Positions 53,180 through 62,552 of a DNA stretch of 64,000 nucleotides are shown here, one piece after another (position 1 is the stretch's first letter; each line of letters starts with the position of its first letter). This DNA comes from Salinispora mooreana (GTDB lineage Bacteria; Actinomycetota; Actinomycetes; Mycobacteriales; Micromonosporaceae): contig NZ_KB900614.1 in assembly GCF_000379065.1 (NCBI RefSeq), positions 1,715,951 to 1,779,950 on the forward strand, read 5' to 3'. The notes under the pieces are model-generated. The model had not been told where the DNA came from. It did not search any database and saw nothing but the letters and a program-made list of their open reading frames with translations. The position numbers were made by a program, and so were the translations under genes.

Positions 53180-53844
53180 ACGGACTCCTGAGAAACATTG
53201 ATGGTGGCGGACTCTTTGGTTTGGTGGGGGATCGTCCGAGTACGCCGGTTGTCGTCGGCCCCGCCGTTGGCGGCCGGACGGTCTGACCCACCGCTTTTCG
53301 GCTCGTCGTTGGTCGACGCGGCGAAGTATCGGCTGCCCCAGGCGCGCCGGACTGAGGCGATCTCCTCGGGTCTCTGCCAGCGCACCAGGTCGTGGTATAG
53401 ACGGGTGTAGTCCAGCGGCTGGTCGATCGTGCGCAACTGAGTGACCAGGCCACGCAGATGCAGGCAGATTTCATCGAAACTGGTGGCGGTCGCGGCAGCG
53501 GCGAACCGTCGGTCCACCGCGTCCTGACTGAACTTGCCGTTCAACCGCAGAGCCCGCATCGCGGTGCCCAACCCGATACCGCTCACATGCATCGGTTTGA
53601 CCTTGGACTGCTGGTGGACCGCGTAGAGAGTCAACGCGGCGTGCTCCGCCGCCAGCCGCCAGCTCCGCCGGCCGTCCTGCTGCAAAGTGGTGTAGTAGCG
53701 CCACATCTCCGGAACGTCCCCGGCATCGCGACCTGCGCCGCGTCGCAACGCCGCTAGGTCACTGCCGGGCACCTGGGTCGGCTTTCCGTCATCGCCAACG
53801 TGCCGCTCCCAGTAATGCCGGACCTTGAAATCGCTATCGGCCAC
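53176..53844 (-). CDS. cse2: Cse2 (CasB) Cascade small subunit
   Basis: This 222-residue mainly helical protein carries the Cse2 pattern SDLAALRRGAGRDAGDVPEM and, further on, GIGLGTAMRALRLNG and DYTRLYHDLVRWQ. Two copies lie along the belly of Cascade and stabilise the R-loop. The last 50 residues are a disordered Ser/Asn/Arg-rich tail. It lies one base after cse1 and overlaps cas7e. Confidence 0.93.
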   Translation of the reverse strand: MADSDFKVRHYWERHVGDDGKPTQVPGSDLAALRRGAGRDAGDVPEMWRYYTTLQQDGRRSWRLAAEHAALTLYAVHQQSKVKPMHVSGIGLGTAMRALRLNGKFSQDAVDRRFAAAATATSFDEICLHLRGLVTQLRTIDQPLDYTRLYHDLVRWQRPEEIASVRRAWGSRYFAASTNDEPKSGGSDRPAANGGADDNRRTRTIPHQTKESATINVSQESV

Positions 53845-53845
53845 G

Positions 53846-55471
53846 TCAGGTAGCTCCCGTCATCGTCGCTTCCCGTTGAAGGTTGAGAATCTTGCGTACG
53901 GTTCCGCGGAACCAGGCCTCCGCCATACTCGCGCTGGTCGAGACACCGTCGTGCCGTATCCGGCCGAGGAATGCACCTGCCGGCACCGACGAGAGCACCG
54001 GCTCGGCTGCCTCGAAAGCCACCCGGAGAGCGTCCCGTCGCCACCGCTGCTGGGCGCCCTCGACATCCTGCGAATCGCGTTGCAGCTCGCGGAGGGTCTG
54101 CGCCACCAGCGGCGTGAACTCAAGAATGAAGCTGTCGCCGACGCGCTGCCCCTTGTCCCACGGAAGCTTGTCCCCACCCACCGCTTGGCGCAGGTCGTCA
54201 CCCAGACGGTTGCCGGCGTTCCGCAACGCCTCCGCCTCGGCCACCACATCCAGCAGCAGCTTCCGAACGGGACTTTCGGGATTGAGTGCCGCCACCGGCA
54301 GCGGGATCCGGTCCGCCATGACGTCCTCAACGATCGCGGACTGGTTGCCGTACTCAACACCAACCGTGACGACCTGCACCGGCAGGTCACGGGCCACAAT
54401 CCGACGTGCCCGCAAAATGTTGAGCTGCCGAAGGAGTTGACTGCTGGCTACCGACTCTCCCGCGTCCATGCGGGTGGCTAGCAGCGGCTCCAGCCCCCGC
54501 CATGCAGCCCGACCAGGAGCATGCCGTACCGGTCGATTCGGCGGATCACCGGCTTTCGGTTTGTCCACCCGCCGCCACGCTGTGTGTGGCTCATACTCCG
54601 GAAGCTGATCAACACGGTCTCCGGCCGCAACCACGACTCTGCGCACCACCGTCGCGCCTCCAACGGTCTCCGGAACCAGTCGGATTCGGCGTGCCTGCCA
54701 GGTCAGCAGATCAAGAATTCCCCTTACCGGTCGTCGCGACCACGCCGCAGCACCCGGCCAGCGGTCGGTCGGCCGGTCGTCGTCCTCGTCAGCTGCCCAC
54801 TGCGGCCGATCGTGCTCCCGCGGCTGGGGCTGAATCGAAGTATTGAGCAAGATGGTCTCGAACAAGTTCCGGCCCACCGGGATGACCACCCCGAGTCCAC
54901 CGAGCGGACCGGTCGGGTTACCCGTGGTCTTACCACCTTTGACCTTCGGATCACCGACCGCCCCTGACTTGATGGCGGCTGTATCCCAACACTGCGTGGC
55001 CAACACCGCCCGAGCAGCCTGGGCACACGTCAACGCCGGCGGATCCGCCTCCGTCCGGGACGCGAAGAGGGGCACGTTGTTACCCGTCGCCGCCGCCGCG
55101 ATCAGCAGCGAGACCGGCTTCGTCTCATCCTTAGCCGTTCGTAACCCGGCGACCTGGGCAAACGGACGCAGCCCGAACAAGTCAAATCGATCACGGTGGT
55201 CGCTGAGGTAGTCGTCCATCGCCTCATCAAGCCGGCCAGCCGTCCACCGCCGCCTCCACTCCCGGTCATCAGTCGGGCTCCCACACGCATGCAGATAGAC
55301 CGGCAACAGCACCTGACGCAGCACTGCGACCATCTCCAGCGGATTGTCCACCGCCAGCCCGTTCAACTCGTGCGCGCGGGTCAACGCACACCGCAACGAC
55401 ACCTCCCTCGACCTGCCCTCATCGACAACTGGAATCCACTCCCCATCCACAAGGTCAAAAGATGCCTCCAT
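53846..55471 (-). CDS. cse1: Cse1 (CasA, Cas8e) Cascade large subunit
   Basis: The product is 541 residues from ATG 55471, preceded by a G-rich stretch. An in-frame GTG at 55504 directly abuts the stop of a small frame. The N-terminal FDLVDGEWIPVVDEGRSREV is the standard Cse1 start, and EHDRPQWAADED belongs to the region near the PAM-sensing loop. Cse1 recognises the PAM and recruits Cas3. It leads the Cascade genes cse1-cse2-cas7e-cas5e-cas6e. Confidence 0.94.
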   Translation of the reverse strand: MEASFDLVDGEWIPVVDEGRSREVSLRCALTRAHELNGLAVDNPLEMVAVLRQVLLPVYLHACGSPTDDREWRRRWTAGRLDEAMDDYLSDHRDRFDLFGLRPFAQVAGLRTAKDETKPVSLLIAAAATGNNVPLFASRTEADPPALTCAQAARAVLATQCWDTAAIKSGAVGDPKVKGGKTTGNPTGPLGGLGVVIPVGRNLFETILLNTSIQPQPREHDRPQWAADEDDDRPTDRWPGAAAWSRRPVRGILDLLTWQARRIRLVPETVGGATVVRRVVVAAGDRVDQLPEYEPHTAWRRVDKPKAGDPPNRPVRHAPGRAAWRGLEPLLATRMDAGESVASSQLLRQLNILRARRIVARDLPVQVVTVGVEYGNQSAIVEDVMADRIPLPVAALNPESPVRKLLLDVVAEAEALRNAGNRLGDDLRQAVGGDKLPWDKGQRVGDSFILEFTPLVAQTLRELQRDSQDVEGAQQRWRRDALRVAFEAAEPVLSSVPAGAFLGRIRHDGVSTSASMAEAWFRGTVRKILNLQREATMTGAT

Positions 55472-55504
55472 GGGCCCCCCTTTGCGTCGCTCTAGACCAA
55501 CCAC

Positions 55505-55705
55505 TCAATCGTCAGAAAGCAGGCAATCACCCAACACCCGGATGAACACCGCGACCACAGCTCCGAACAAGACGCGAACTGACCCTCGGACCAGAGGCAT
55601 ACCCCGCCCCTTAGGCGGCGCACCAGCCAGATCCACTCCCAAGCATGTGGCGAGGTGCCAGCCAGCCACGGTGAGGCCGCTATCCCTGCCCATGCGGGGG
55701 GTCAT
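55505..55705 (-). CDS. 66-codon small frame between cas3 and cse1
   Basis: The frame begins at ATG 55705, overlapping the cas3 stop (ATGA), and ends at 55505, directly before an in-frame GTG of cse1. It contains a hydrophobic segment (SVRVLFGAVVAVFIRVLGDC) that could span a membrane. Codon use is moderately GC-rich in third positions. I do not recognise it. It may be a real small protein, or just a bridge that keeps ribosomes moving from cas3 to cse1. Confidence 0.4.
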   Translation of the reverse strand: MTPRMGRDSGLTVAGWHLATCLGVDLAGAPPKGRGMPLVRGSVRVLFGAVVAVFIRVLGDCLLSDD

Positions 55706-58536
55706 CGCCGCCGCCTCGGAGTTCGCTGCCAGAGGAGCCCGAGGTCGTGGTCGTAGGTCAGCTGATGGCCTGACAGGGTGAAGGTGCCGCTTGCGTCGAG
55801 CACCAGGGCTCGGGCGTGTCGTAGCCAGTTGTCAGTGGCCCAGCCAGCTAGGGGGCGAAGCTCAGCCTTGGCCGCGGCGGCCAGTTCGTCGTCACCAGGC
55901 AAGCGCAGGGTCGCCTCGATGACCTCGTTGGCGATCTCGGGGTCGCTGACTGCCTCGCCGTTGACCCCCATCCGCCGACCCGCGAGGGTCAGGTAGCCCT
56001 CGTCGTCCCGACGCACCAGTACGACCTCGACCGACTCGGGTCCGTCCCGCACCACCACCGACACCGCGTCGTCGTTGCGCGGTTCCTCGGTATCCTGCAC
56101 ATGCAGCCCGGATAGCGTCGCCAGTCCTAGCCTGTCGGCGCCAGCCAGAAGGATTGGCTCCGCGCGCGACCGGCGCCTACAAGTCGCATCAATCCATTCG
56201 GTGCGGGCCTCGTCCACAGCCGCATGCCAGGTCTCGGGCGTGACTTCCTCGTCGCCGTACCCCCGATGGACCAGACGGGGCACGTCCTCCGGGATGCTCC
56301 AACCATCGGCTGAGGATCCGATCACCAGTGCGGCTGCGCGCAGCAACGGGTACCGGGAGTAGATCGCCTCACTCCCTCTAGGAAAGACCGGAGCCAGACC
56401 GGACCTGACCCGAAGTCCGGTCACGACGACTGCCGGTCGGCGTACCCGCTCCGGCCGGTCGGCTGCCGGCCGCTTATGGCGGTGGACTCGCCCGATGCGT
56501 TGCAACAGCAAGTCGATGGGAGCCAGGTCGGTAACGAGGATGTCTGCATCGACGTCAAAGGACTGTTCAGCCACGTTGGTGGCAACGAGGATCATGCGGT
56601 GTGGACGCTTGGTCTCCGGATCATCGGGGCAGCCAAGGGCATGCAGGGCCTTCGCGGTACGGTCGGCACGTTCCGCCGCGGTCAGCCGTGCGTGCAGCAG
56701 CCGCACGTCACTGCCGAACACCTTTTCGAGTTCTTGGTATGTCTGCTGCGCTCGGGCGACTGTGTTGCGGATGACCAGCGCGCAGCCGCCCTCGGCGAGA
56801 CGGTCGCGCAGCAGCGCGACCACCGCAGGATTGTCGTCCGCTGAACCCACCTCCGCGGCTACCGCCACACCATGATCCAAGACTTCGACATCGACCTTTT
56901 CGGAGTGCCGCCACGACGAAGCGGCCAGTGCATCTATCGTCGTATGGCCATCCACGACCGTCACCGACCGGACGACGGGATAGCCCTCGCCCGCACCCGG
57001 ATCGTCGATGGCGACCTGGCGCCGTCCAGTAGCTCCCTGCACCCACGCCTGAACGAGGTTCGCTCGCATTCCGGCTGGAAGGGTGGCCGACAGTAAGATC
57101 GTCGGTATGCCCGCGTCCGCGAGCCAGCGCAAGGCCTCAAACAGGAACTGCGACGTGTACACATCGTACGCGTGAACCTCATCCAGAACCACCACGCGGC
57201 CGGCAAGTCCCGCATGACGCAGCATCACATGCTTGGTACGGGTCGCCGCGAGCAACAGTTGGTCGATCGTGCCGACGGTTAGCGGCATCAACAGCCCTCG
57301 TTTAGGGCCAAGAAACCAGTCGGCAGGAACATGGTCCGCTACCCACCACCGGGCGGAGTCCGCCAAACCAAAGGCGTCCTCACATCCATACTCGTCCTGG
57401 CCGTCTTCATTGACGCAACCGAAGCCGAGACTCCGAAGCTCGGCCCACTCCTTGTTGAACCGGCGTTTCCCATGCAACAGCCCCACCGGAAGACCCGGCT
57501 CCACCGAATCCGCCCACCTGCGCAGCCTCGTATACATCGGGTCACACGTCGCCTGAGTGGGCATCCCCACGAAAGCACCGTCGGCGCCAAACCTTCTGGC
57601 TAGGACCTCCACCGCCGCCAGGGCCCCTTCCGTCTTCCCCTCACCCATCGGGGCTTCGACGATCATCAAGCCCGGCCCAGGCATCCGTTCCGCAACGGAG
57701 ATCGCTGCCAGCTGTGAAGGTCGAGACACCCGGTTGAACCGCTCCAACACCAGGTCAGGCACCTGACGATACGGCCGCGGCGACCAACCACCCCTGATCC
57801 GCAACCTGACCACCGCATCCGCCGCCCGAGCTCGGGCACGCTCAATGGAAACCCCAGAGATCTCCGATACCCCAGGAAACCCCCTCCCGCTGGAAATCCA
57901 GTCAGCCATGATCACCAAACCGGAAACCGCGAGCTGGAAAGCCCTACTTGGCAGCGTCAACGGAACACACTCGGCAAGGTCCAACTTCAGCGCCGAGGCG
58001 ACAGCGTACACAAGTGCGTCCTGAGCAGGATGCCACTCCGCGCTCCCCTGACCCTGGTCGCGGGACAGGCTGAGGCTGATCAAGTCGGAATCATCGGGGA
58101 TGATTCCGTGGTGCCCTGCGACCATCGGCCACACAAGACCTACAGCCTCGAAATCCCAACCCACATCCGTCAAGACCCGATCAACGATCACCGCACCGGC
58201 ACGTGAATGATGCCACTGCCTGGCCGCCTGACTCAGCGGCTTCCAACTCAGCCCCGCCGCCCGAACCGACGCGGCGAGTCTGTCATCCTTGCACTGAAAA
58301 GCAGGTGTCGCCTTTCCGACATCGTGAACCCCACACAGCAAAGCCAGAAACGCCCTCCCCCGACCGCCCGTACAACCATCAAGCCTGTCCCGTACCGACG
58401 GTGCGAGATAGTGATCCCACAGGCACTCACCCACCGCCGCCGCATCAAACAGATGCTGGAGTAGCAGGTTCATGCTGCCTTCGGCACTGGACTTACCCCA
58501 GAAAACCCCGAGAGCGGGATGGCTCGCCAAACTCAC
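55702..58536 (-). CDS. cas3: Cas3 HD-nuclease/helicase
   Basis: The product is 944 residues from GTG 58536. The N-terminal HD nuclease has CGVHDVGKATPAFQ and later MVAGHHG and ADWISS. The SF2 helicase follows: Walker A in VEAPMGEGKTEGAL, the DEVH box in VVVLDEVHAYD, motif III in LLSATLPAG and motif VI in LLQRIGRVHRH. Cas3 is recruited by Cascade and degrades target DNA. The protein is complete with both catalytic modules. Transcription probably starts in the 253-base gap to array 2, which points the other way. Confidence 0.96.
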   Translation of the reverse strand: MSLASHPALGVFWGKSSAEGSMNLLLQHLFDAAAVGECLWDHYLAPSVRDRLDGCTGGRGRAFLALLCGVHDVGKATPAFQCKDDRLAASVRAAGLSWKPLSQAARQWHHSRAGAVIVDRVLTDVGWDFEAVGLVWPMVAGHHGIIPDDSDLISLSLSRDQGQGSAEWHPAQDALVYAVASALKLDLAECVPLTLPSRAFQLAVSGLVIMADWISSGRGFPGVSEISGVSIERARARAADAVVRLRIRGGWSPRPYRQVPDLVLERFNRVSRPSQLAAISVAERMPGPGLMIVEAPMGEGKTEGALAAVEVLARRFGADGAFVGMPTQATCDPMYTRLRRWADSVEPGLPVGLLHGKRRFNKEWAELRSLGFGCVNEDGQDEYGCEDAFGLADSARWWVADHVPADWFLGPKRGLLMPLTVGTIDQLLLAATRTKHVMLRHAGLAGRVVVLDEVHAYDVYTSQFLFEALRWLADAGIPTILLSATLPAGMRANLVQAWVQGATGRRQVAIDDPGAGEGYPVVRSVTVVDGHTTIDALAASSWRHSEKVDVEVLDHGVAVAAEVGSADDNPAVVALLRDRLAEGGCALVIRNTVARAQQTYQELEKVFGSDVRLLHARLTAAERADRTAKALHALGCPDDPETKRPHRMILVATNVAEQSFDVDADILVTDLAPIDLLLQRIGRVHRHKRPAADRPERVRRPAVVVTGLRVRSGLAPVFPRGSEAIYSRYPLLRAAALVIGSSADGWSIPEDVPRLVHRGYGDEEVTPETWHAAVDEARTEWIDATCRRRSRAEPILLAGADRLGLATLSGLHVQDTEEPRNDDAVSVVVRDGPESVEVVLVRRDDEGYLTLAGRRMGVNGEAVSDPEIANEVIEATLRLPGDDELAAAAKAELRPLAGWATDNWLRHARALVLDASGTFTLSGHQLTYDHDLGLLWQRTPRRRR

Positions 58537-58789
58537 CCATCAGACGCTAGCGACCACCTCCGACAATCCGCATCGACAGCAACCGGCAACCGCCTTCAAC
58601 CGCCCGCAGCTGACGGGCGTCCTCGGCGCCGCAACCTCGGCGGCCGGCTCGCCGGGCCAGCCGACTCCTGACGGCCACCTACCTCCCGAAAGGTAGCCAG
58701 CCACAGCCCCCACGAATCGGTGTCCGCCAGCTACGATCGAACCGATCTAAAATCACCAAGAGCGCCAACAAAGTCGCAGGTCATCAAGC
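58537..58789 (+). promoter_or_regulatory. Leader of array 2 and divergent cas3 promoter region
   Basis: This 253-base non-coding gap lies between the cas3 start and the first repeat of array 2. Its last bases, 58770-58789, read AAAGTCGCAGGTCATCAAGC and match the leader end of array 1 at 16 of 20 positions. It must carry the array promoter and probably the promoter of the cas operon. Confidence 0.75.
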
Positions 58790-59975
58790 CTCGTCCCCGC
58801 ACGCGCGGGGGTCTTCCCTTGGCGGGTGAGCCTTATGACCTTGCCTTGGTCTCGTCCCCGCACGCGCGGGGGTCTTCCCCCAATGACGCCGGCAGGTGTT
58901 TCGTCGATGGGCTCGTCCCCGCACGCGCGGGGGTCTTCCCCGCCTGATGACCGAGTACCGGATCGGCGCACCCTCGTCCCCGCACGCGCGGGGGTCTTCC
59001 CGTGCACACGAGTCCGCCCTGAAGTTGGGCAAGCTCGTCCCCGCACGCGCGGGGGTCTTCCACAGCCTCGGCGACCTGGCCGTCCTTGCTGTTGCTCGTC
59101 CCCGCACGCGCGGGGGTCTTCCGGGCGACCTGACACCGGGCATGGCTGCGGCTCTCTCGTCCCCGCACGCGCGGGGGTCTTCCTTCACTGGATCCTCAGT
59201 GGCGCCCTCAGCCGTGCTCGTCCCCGCACGCGCGGGGGTCTTCCGCCCAGGGCAGCGGCGATCCGGGCGAGGGGGGTCTCGTCCCCGCACGCGCGGGGGT
59301 CTTCCCACCCCTGACGGCGGCCACTCTCCCCCCGCTGCCTCGTCCCCGCACGCGCGGGGGTCTTCCCGGCGCGGGCGCGCTGTTGAACGCCATGATCCCC
59401 TCGTCCCCGCACGCGCGGGGGTCTTCCCCCGGAGCAGCACATCGGGATCCAGCTCCCGGACTCGTCCCCGCACGCGCGGGGGTCTTCCTACACCGGAGCC
59501 GTCGTCCGCATCGCCGGACTGCTCGTCCCCGCACACGCGGGGGTCCTCCGCTCCGCACCTGGCTGGCGCGCGGATCCTTCGTCTCGTCCCCGCACGCGCG
59601 GGGGTGATCCCGAGCGCAGGTTGCCCAGCCCGCGGGAGAACCGCTGCTCCCCGCACACGCGGGGGTGATCCGTCCGGCGGTAACGGTGGAAGCTGCGTGG
59701 AAATCTGCTCCCCGCACACGCGGGGGTGATCCCTTGGTGAACCAGGCGTCCAGTAGGGCCACCGCCTGCTCCCCGCACACGCGGGGGTGATCCGCTGGTA
59801 CGCCGACGAGCCGAAACCGGGCTGGCCTGCTCCCCGCACACGCGGGGTGATCCCCCGGGCGCGATCTTCGTCGGCTCCTACTCGCGCTGCTCCCCGCACA
59901 CGCAGGGGTGATCCGATGTAGTGGTCAATGTTCACGCCGGCCGAGTCCTGCTCCCCGCACACGCGGGGGCGATCC
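58790..59975 (+). CRISPR. Type I-E CRISPR array 2 (20 repeats, 19 spacers), two repeat types
   Basis: Repeats of 28 bases recur every 61 bases, with one step of 60 because one repeat lacks a G. The first 12 (58790-59488) are the same as in array 1: begin CTCGTCCCCGCACGCG, end GGGGGTCTTCC. Repeat 13 (59522) has CACACG inside and ends GTCCTCC. Repeat 14 (59583) has the new start but ends GTGATCC. Repeats 15-20 begin CTGCTCCCCGCACACG and end GTGATCC, or CGATCC in the last. The last three carry single changes, as expected at the old end of an array. Long frames across the array are repeat artefacts. Confidence 0.98.
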
Positions 59976-60058
59976 CACACGCATCAGTCGTAGGAGGGCG
60001 ACCTGGTATACAGCGGTGAGCTGCAACCGTATGGGTACGTCATGGCCTTGTGAATCTT

Positions 60059-60248
60059 CCCGTACCGCAACGGGTTCGCCGCCTATGTCTGGGTCACCAA
60101 GCCGGACGGCAAGCGCACCCGCAAGTACGCCTACGGCAAGACCCGCGATGAGGTACACGACAAGTGGATTCGGCTACACCAGCAGGCCAAGGCCGGACCG
60201 ATCGCCACGAACGTCCCCACGTTGGCGAGCTACATGACGTACTGGCTA
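60059..60248 (+). pseudogene. Integrase N-terminal remnant, cut by an IS701-type element
   Basis: The frame reads PYRNGFAAYVWVTKPDGKRT, then RKYAYGKTRDEVHDKWIRLH and NVPTLASYMTYWL. This is the arm-type DNA-binding and core-binding start of a tyrosine recombinase. A stop codon lies just before it and the first part is missing. It ends abruptly at the IS701-type insertion. The matching C-terminal piece lies at 61681-61839, but the 200 or so middle residues are missing. Confidence 0.75.
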
Positions 60249-61681
60249 GTACTCCAGCCGGGGTTGTTGACCTTGACTGAGCTGCGGTTTGATGCGATGC
60301 GGGAACGAGGGCAGCCACCGCCGATCATGGGTGGTTGTGTGGACTGACCATGATGCAGCGGTGGCTGCCGGATACAGGGTAGACGCCCAGCGGTGGCGGG
60401 TGTTGTTCGACGACTTGATGCTGACGGTCGGGCAGCGTTTCCGCAGGCCGGAGCCTCGCCGTCGGGTGCGTGACTTTGTCCGGGGCTTGCTGGCGCCGTT
60501 GCCGCGGAAGAGCTGCTGGACGATCGCGGAGCATGCCGGTGACACGGGTCCGGACGGGATGCAGGACCTGCTGACCCGGGTGAAGTGGGACGATGCGCAG
60601 GTACGGGCCGATGTCCGCGCCTTCGTCGGCCACCACCTCGGTGATGCCGAGGCGGTGCTGGTCATCGACGAGACGGGCGATCTGAAGAAGGGCCGGCACA
60701 CCGTCGGCGTCCAGCGGCAGTACTCAGGCACCGCCGGGAAGATTGAGAACTGTCAGGTCGCCGTGCACCTCGTCTACGCCACCGACGCTCGTCACGCGAT
60801 GCTCGACACGGCGCTGTACCTGCCCAAGTCCTGGTGCGACGACGACGAGCGCCGTACCGAGGCCGGTGTCCCTGAGCAGGTGCGGTTCGCGACCAAGCCG
60901 CAGCTGGCATCTCGGATGATTGCCGCAGCGGTGACCGCCGGGCTGCCGTGCCGATGGGTGGCCGGCGACGAGGCCTACGGCAACGATCCGCGCCTGAGCG
61001 CACGGCTTCGTCAGTTACGACTGGGCTACGTCTTGGCCGTAGCCTGTTCACATCAGGTGATCACCGGGCTTGGCGTCTCCCGCGTTGACGCCCTCGCCGC
61101 CGGTCTTCCTGCCACCGCCTGGCAGCGGGTATCCGCGGGTCGAGGCGCGAAGGGACACCGCTACTACGACTGGTCCTTCACGGCACTGCCGCACGCCGCC
61201 GACACCCACGGCGGGCACCACTGGCTGCTGATCCGCCGCAACCGCCGCACTGGTGAGCTGGCCTTCTACCGCTGCTGGGCACCAGAGGTGGTCCCGCTAC
61301 GCAGCCTCGTCCTGGTGGCCGGCCGCCGCTGGAAGATCGAACAGTCGTTCCAAGCCGCAAAGACCGAACTCGGCCTGGACCAGCACCAGAACCGCCGCTG
61401 GACGTCCTGGCACCGCTGGACCACCCTGGCGATCCTCGCCCACGCCTTCCTCGCCGCCGCGACCACGCACCGCAGCCGCCCCGACCCGGCCGGGCTGATC
61501 GCGCTGACCGTCAACGAACTACGCCACCTGTTCAACACCCTGATCATCGAACCCAGCCGCCGCCGCTGCGACCCACTGCTCTGGTCCGTACGCCGACGCC
61601 GTCACCAAGCACGAGCCATGACCAGCCCCTACACCCGACAAGCCCTCACCGAACCGTGATCACAATCCCCGGCTGGAGTAC
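60249..61681. mobile_element. IS701-type insertion sequence
   Basis: The element is bounded by inverted repeats: GTACTCCAGCCGGGG at the left end and CCCCGGCTGGAGTAC at the right. Outside them stand CTA(G) and CTA(A), consistent with insertion at a CTAG-like target as known for this family, although the flanks are not a perfect duplication. It encodes one intact transposase. It sits between the two ends of an integrase gene whose middle is gone, so the insertion was accompanied or followed by a deletion. Confidence 0.85.
60292..61659 (+). CDS. IS701-family DDE transposase
   Basis: The product is 455 residues if started at ATG 60292; a later GTG near 60340 is possible. The DDE residues are visible: Asp in AVLVIDETGDLKKGRHTVGV, Asp in CRWVAGDEAYGNDPRLSARL and Glu in RRWKIEQSFQAAKTELGLDQ. 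Around the first Asp, QRQYSGTAGKIENCQVAVHL is typical for the family. The frame is intact, so the element may still move. Codon use is like that of the host. Confidence 0.9.
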   Translation: MRCGNEGSHRRSWVVVWTDHDAAVAAGYRVDAQRWRVLFDDLMLTVGQRFRRPEPRRRVRDFVRGLLAPLPRKSCWTIAEHAGDTGPDGMQDLLTRVKWDDAQVRADVRAFVGHHLGDAEAVLVIDETGDLKKGRHTVGVQRQYSGTAGKIENCQVAVHLVYATDARHAMLDTALYLPKSWCDDDERRTEAGVPEQVRFATKPQLASRMIAAAVTAGLPCRWVAGDEAYGNDPRLSARLRQLRLGYVLAVACSHQVITGLGVSRVDALAAGLPATAWQRVSAGRGAKGHRYYDWSFTALPHAADTHGGHHWLLIRRNRRTGELAFYRCWAPEVVPLRSLVLVAGRRWKIEQSFQAAKTELGLDQHQNRRWTSWHRWTTLAILAHAFLAAATTHRSRPDPAGLIALTVNELRHLFNTLIIEPSRRRCDPLLWSVRRRRHQARAMTSPYTRQALTEP

Positions 61682-61839
61682 TAATGCGTCACACGTTTGC
61701 TCACCGGTGGCTCGACGAGGGTGGCGCTGAGGGTGACCTCATGGCCCTAGCGGGCTGGGAGTCGCCGCAGATGCTGCGCCACTACGGCCGGTCCGCCCGG
61801 TCCGCCAGAGCACGGCGAGCGTATGACCGGGCGACGTAA
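61681..61839 (+). pseudogene. Integrase C-terminal remnant after the IS701-type element
   Basis: The frame reads LMRHTFAHRWLDEGGAEGDL, then MALAGWESPQMLRHYGRSAR and stops at 61839. It contains the last catalytic boxes of a tyrosine recombinase: the RHTFA box with the second Arg, the Trp of AGW and the nucleophile Tyr in HYG. It pairs with the N-terminal piece at 60059-60248. The first Arg box is missing, so no active enzyme can be restored. Confidence 0.8.
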
Positions 61840-61894
61840 TGGGCGGGGTGTAGCGGACGCGGTGGGGCCACCCAGGGCGGCCCCACGCAGCGGA

Positions 61895-62140
61895 TCATCG
61901 GACGACCTTGAGCCGTCGCCGGCGCCTGCGGGCCTCGTAGACCGGCGCTGTCAGGCCGTCGGTGTACCCGTTTACATACCCAGCGCCGTAGACCTGTCGG
62001 CGAATGTGTCGAGCAGCTAGCAAGCTGGTAAGGCTGACCGCCGTTAGGGCAACCGCAGTGGCGATCTGTCGGGGCTGGGGTGTCGTGGCCTGGCGCATGG
62101 TGTGGTAGATGACCTCCGCTGAGTATCGGACAGGGAGCAT
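61895..62140 (-). CDS. Small single-helix membrane protein of unknown function
   Basis: The frame has 81 codons from ATG 62140; an ATG at 62098 is also possible, and neither has a strong ribosome-binding site. A hydrophobic helix (IATAVALTAVSLTSLLAARH) is followed by AGYVNGYTDGL and a strongly basic end (EARRRRRRLKVVR). The YxxGYxDG-like turn occurs in small proteins of actinomycete integrative elements, which fits the neighbouring integrase remnant. No function can be given. Confidence 0.5.
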   Translation of the reverse strand: MLPVRYSAEVIYHTMRQATTPQPRQIATAVALTAVSLTSLLAARHIRRQVYGAGYVNGYTDGLTAPVYEARRRRRRLKVVR

Positions 62141-62552
62141 GAGTCGAACATAGGTACTAACTGGATTGGAAGGGGTTCCCGCGGCGCGTCGTGAATGAGG
62201 GCTGGGGTAGGGGTGGTGGTGCGTGACAGGTCACGCCGGCCCGTGGCAGCGCGTCACCGCTTGATCACATTGTCGGTCAATTGTAATAGCAGATCCACAA
62301 TCGACAGGCAATGCCCGCGAGTGGGATTCGCGTCTTTTGTGGCTAATTAAATGTCCGACACACATATAGCTGAGGCGAAATCCTAGCTTCAGGGGCGTTG
62401 GTGTACGGGAATGCATACAGTGCGACGCGCCCGAGGCGACCACACGGACAGGTGACGGCGTGACATGCAGGCGGGGAGTACCGTCGATGCTGGCGGCCCG
62501 CCGGGGTTGAGGCCGGCGGCCCGCCGCCCAGACCTCAACCTGGGAGGCCAAC
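62141..62552. other. Intergenic region before the HTH/TPR-type regulator
   Basis: About 410 bases without a supported gene. The part 62270-62400 is AT-richer than its surroundings and is likely the promoter region of the regulator. A GC-rich inverted stretch (GGCGGCCCGCCG) lies close to the start codon. Confidence 0.4.

Noticed and set aside
58784..59980. Minus-strand frame of 398 codons across array 2
   Set aside because: It consists of translated CRISPR repeats and spacers; periodicity of 61 bases explains the repeated peptides.
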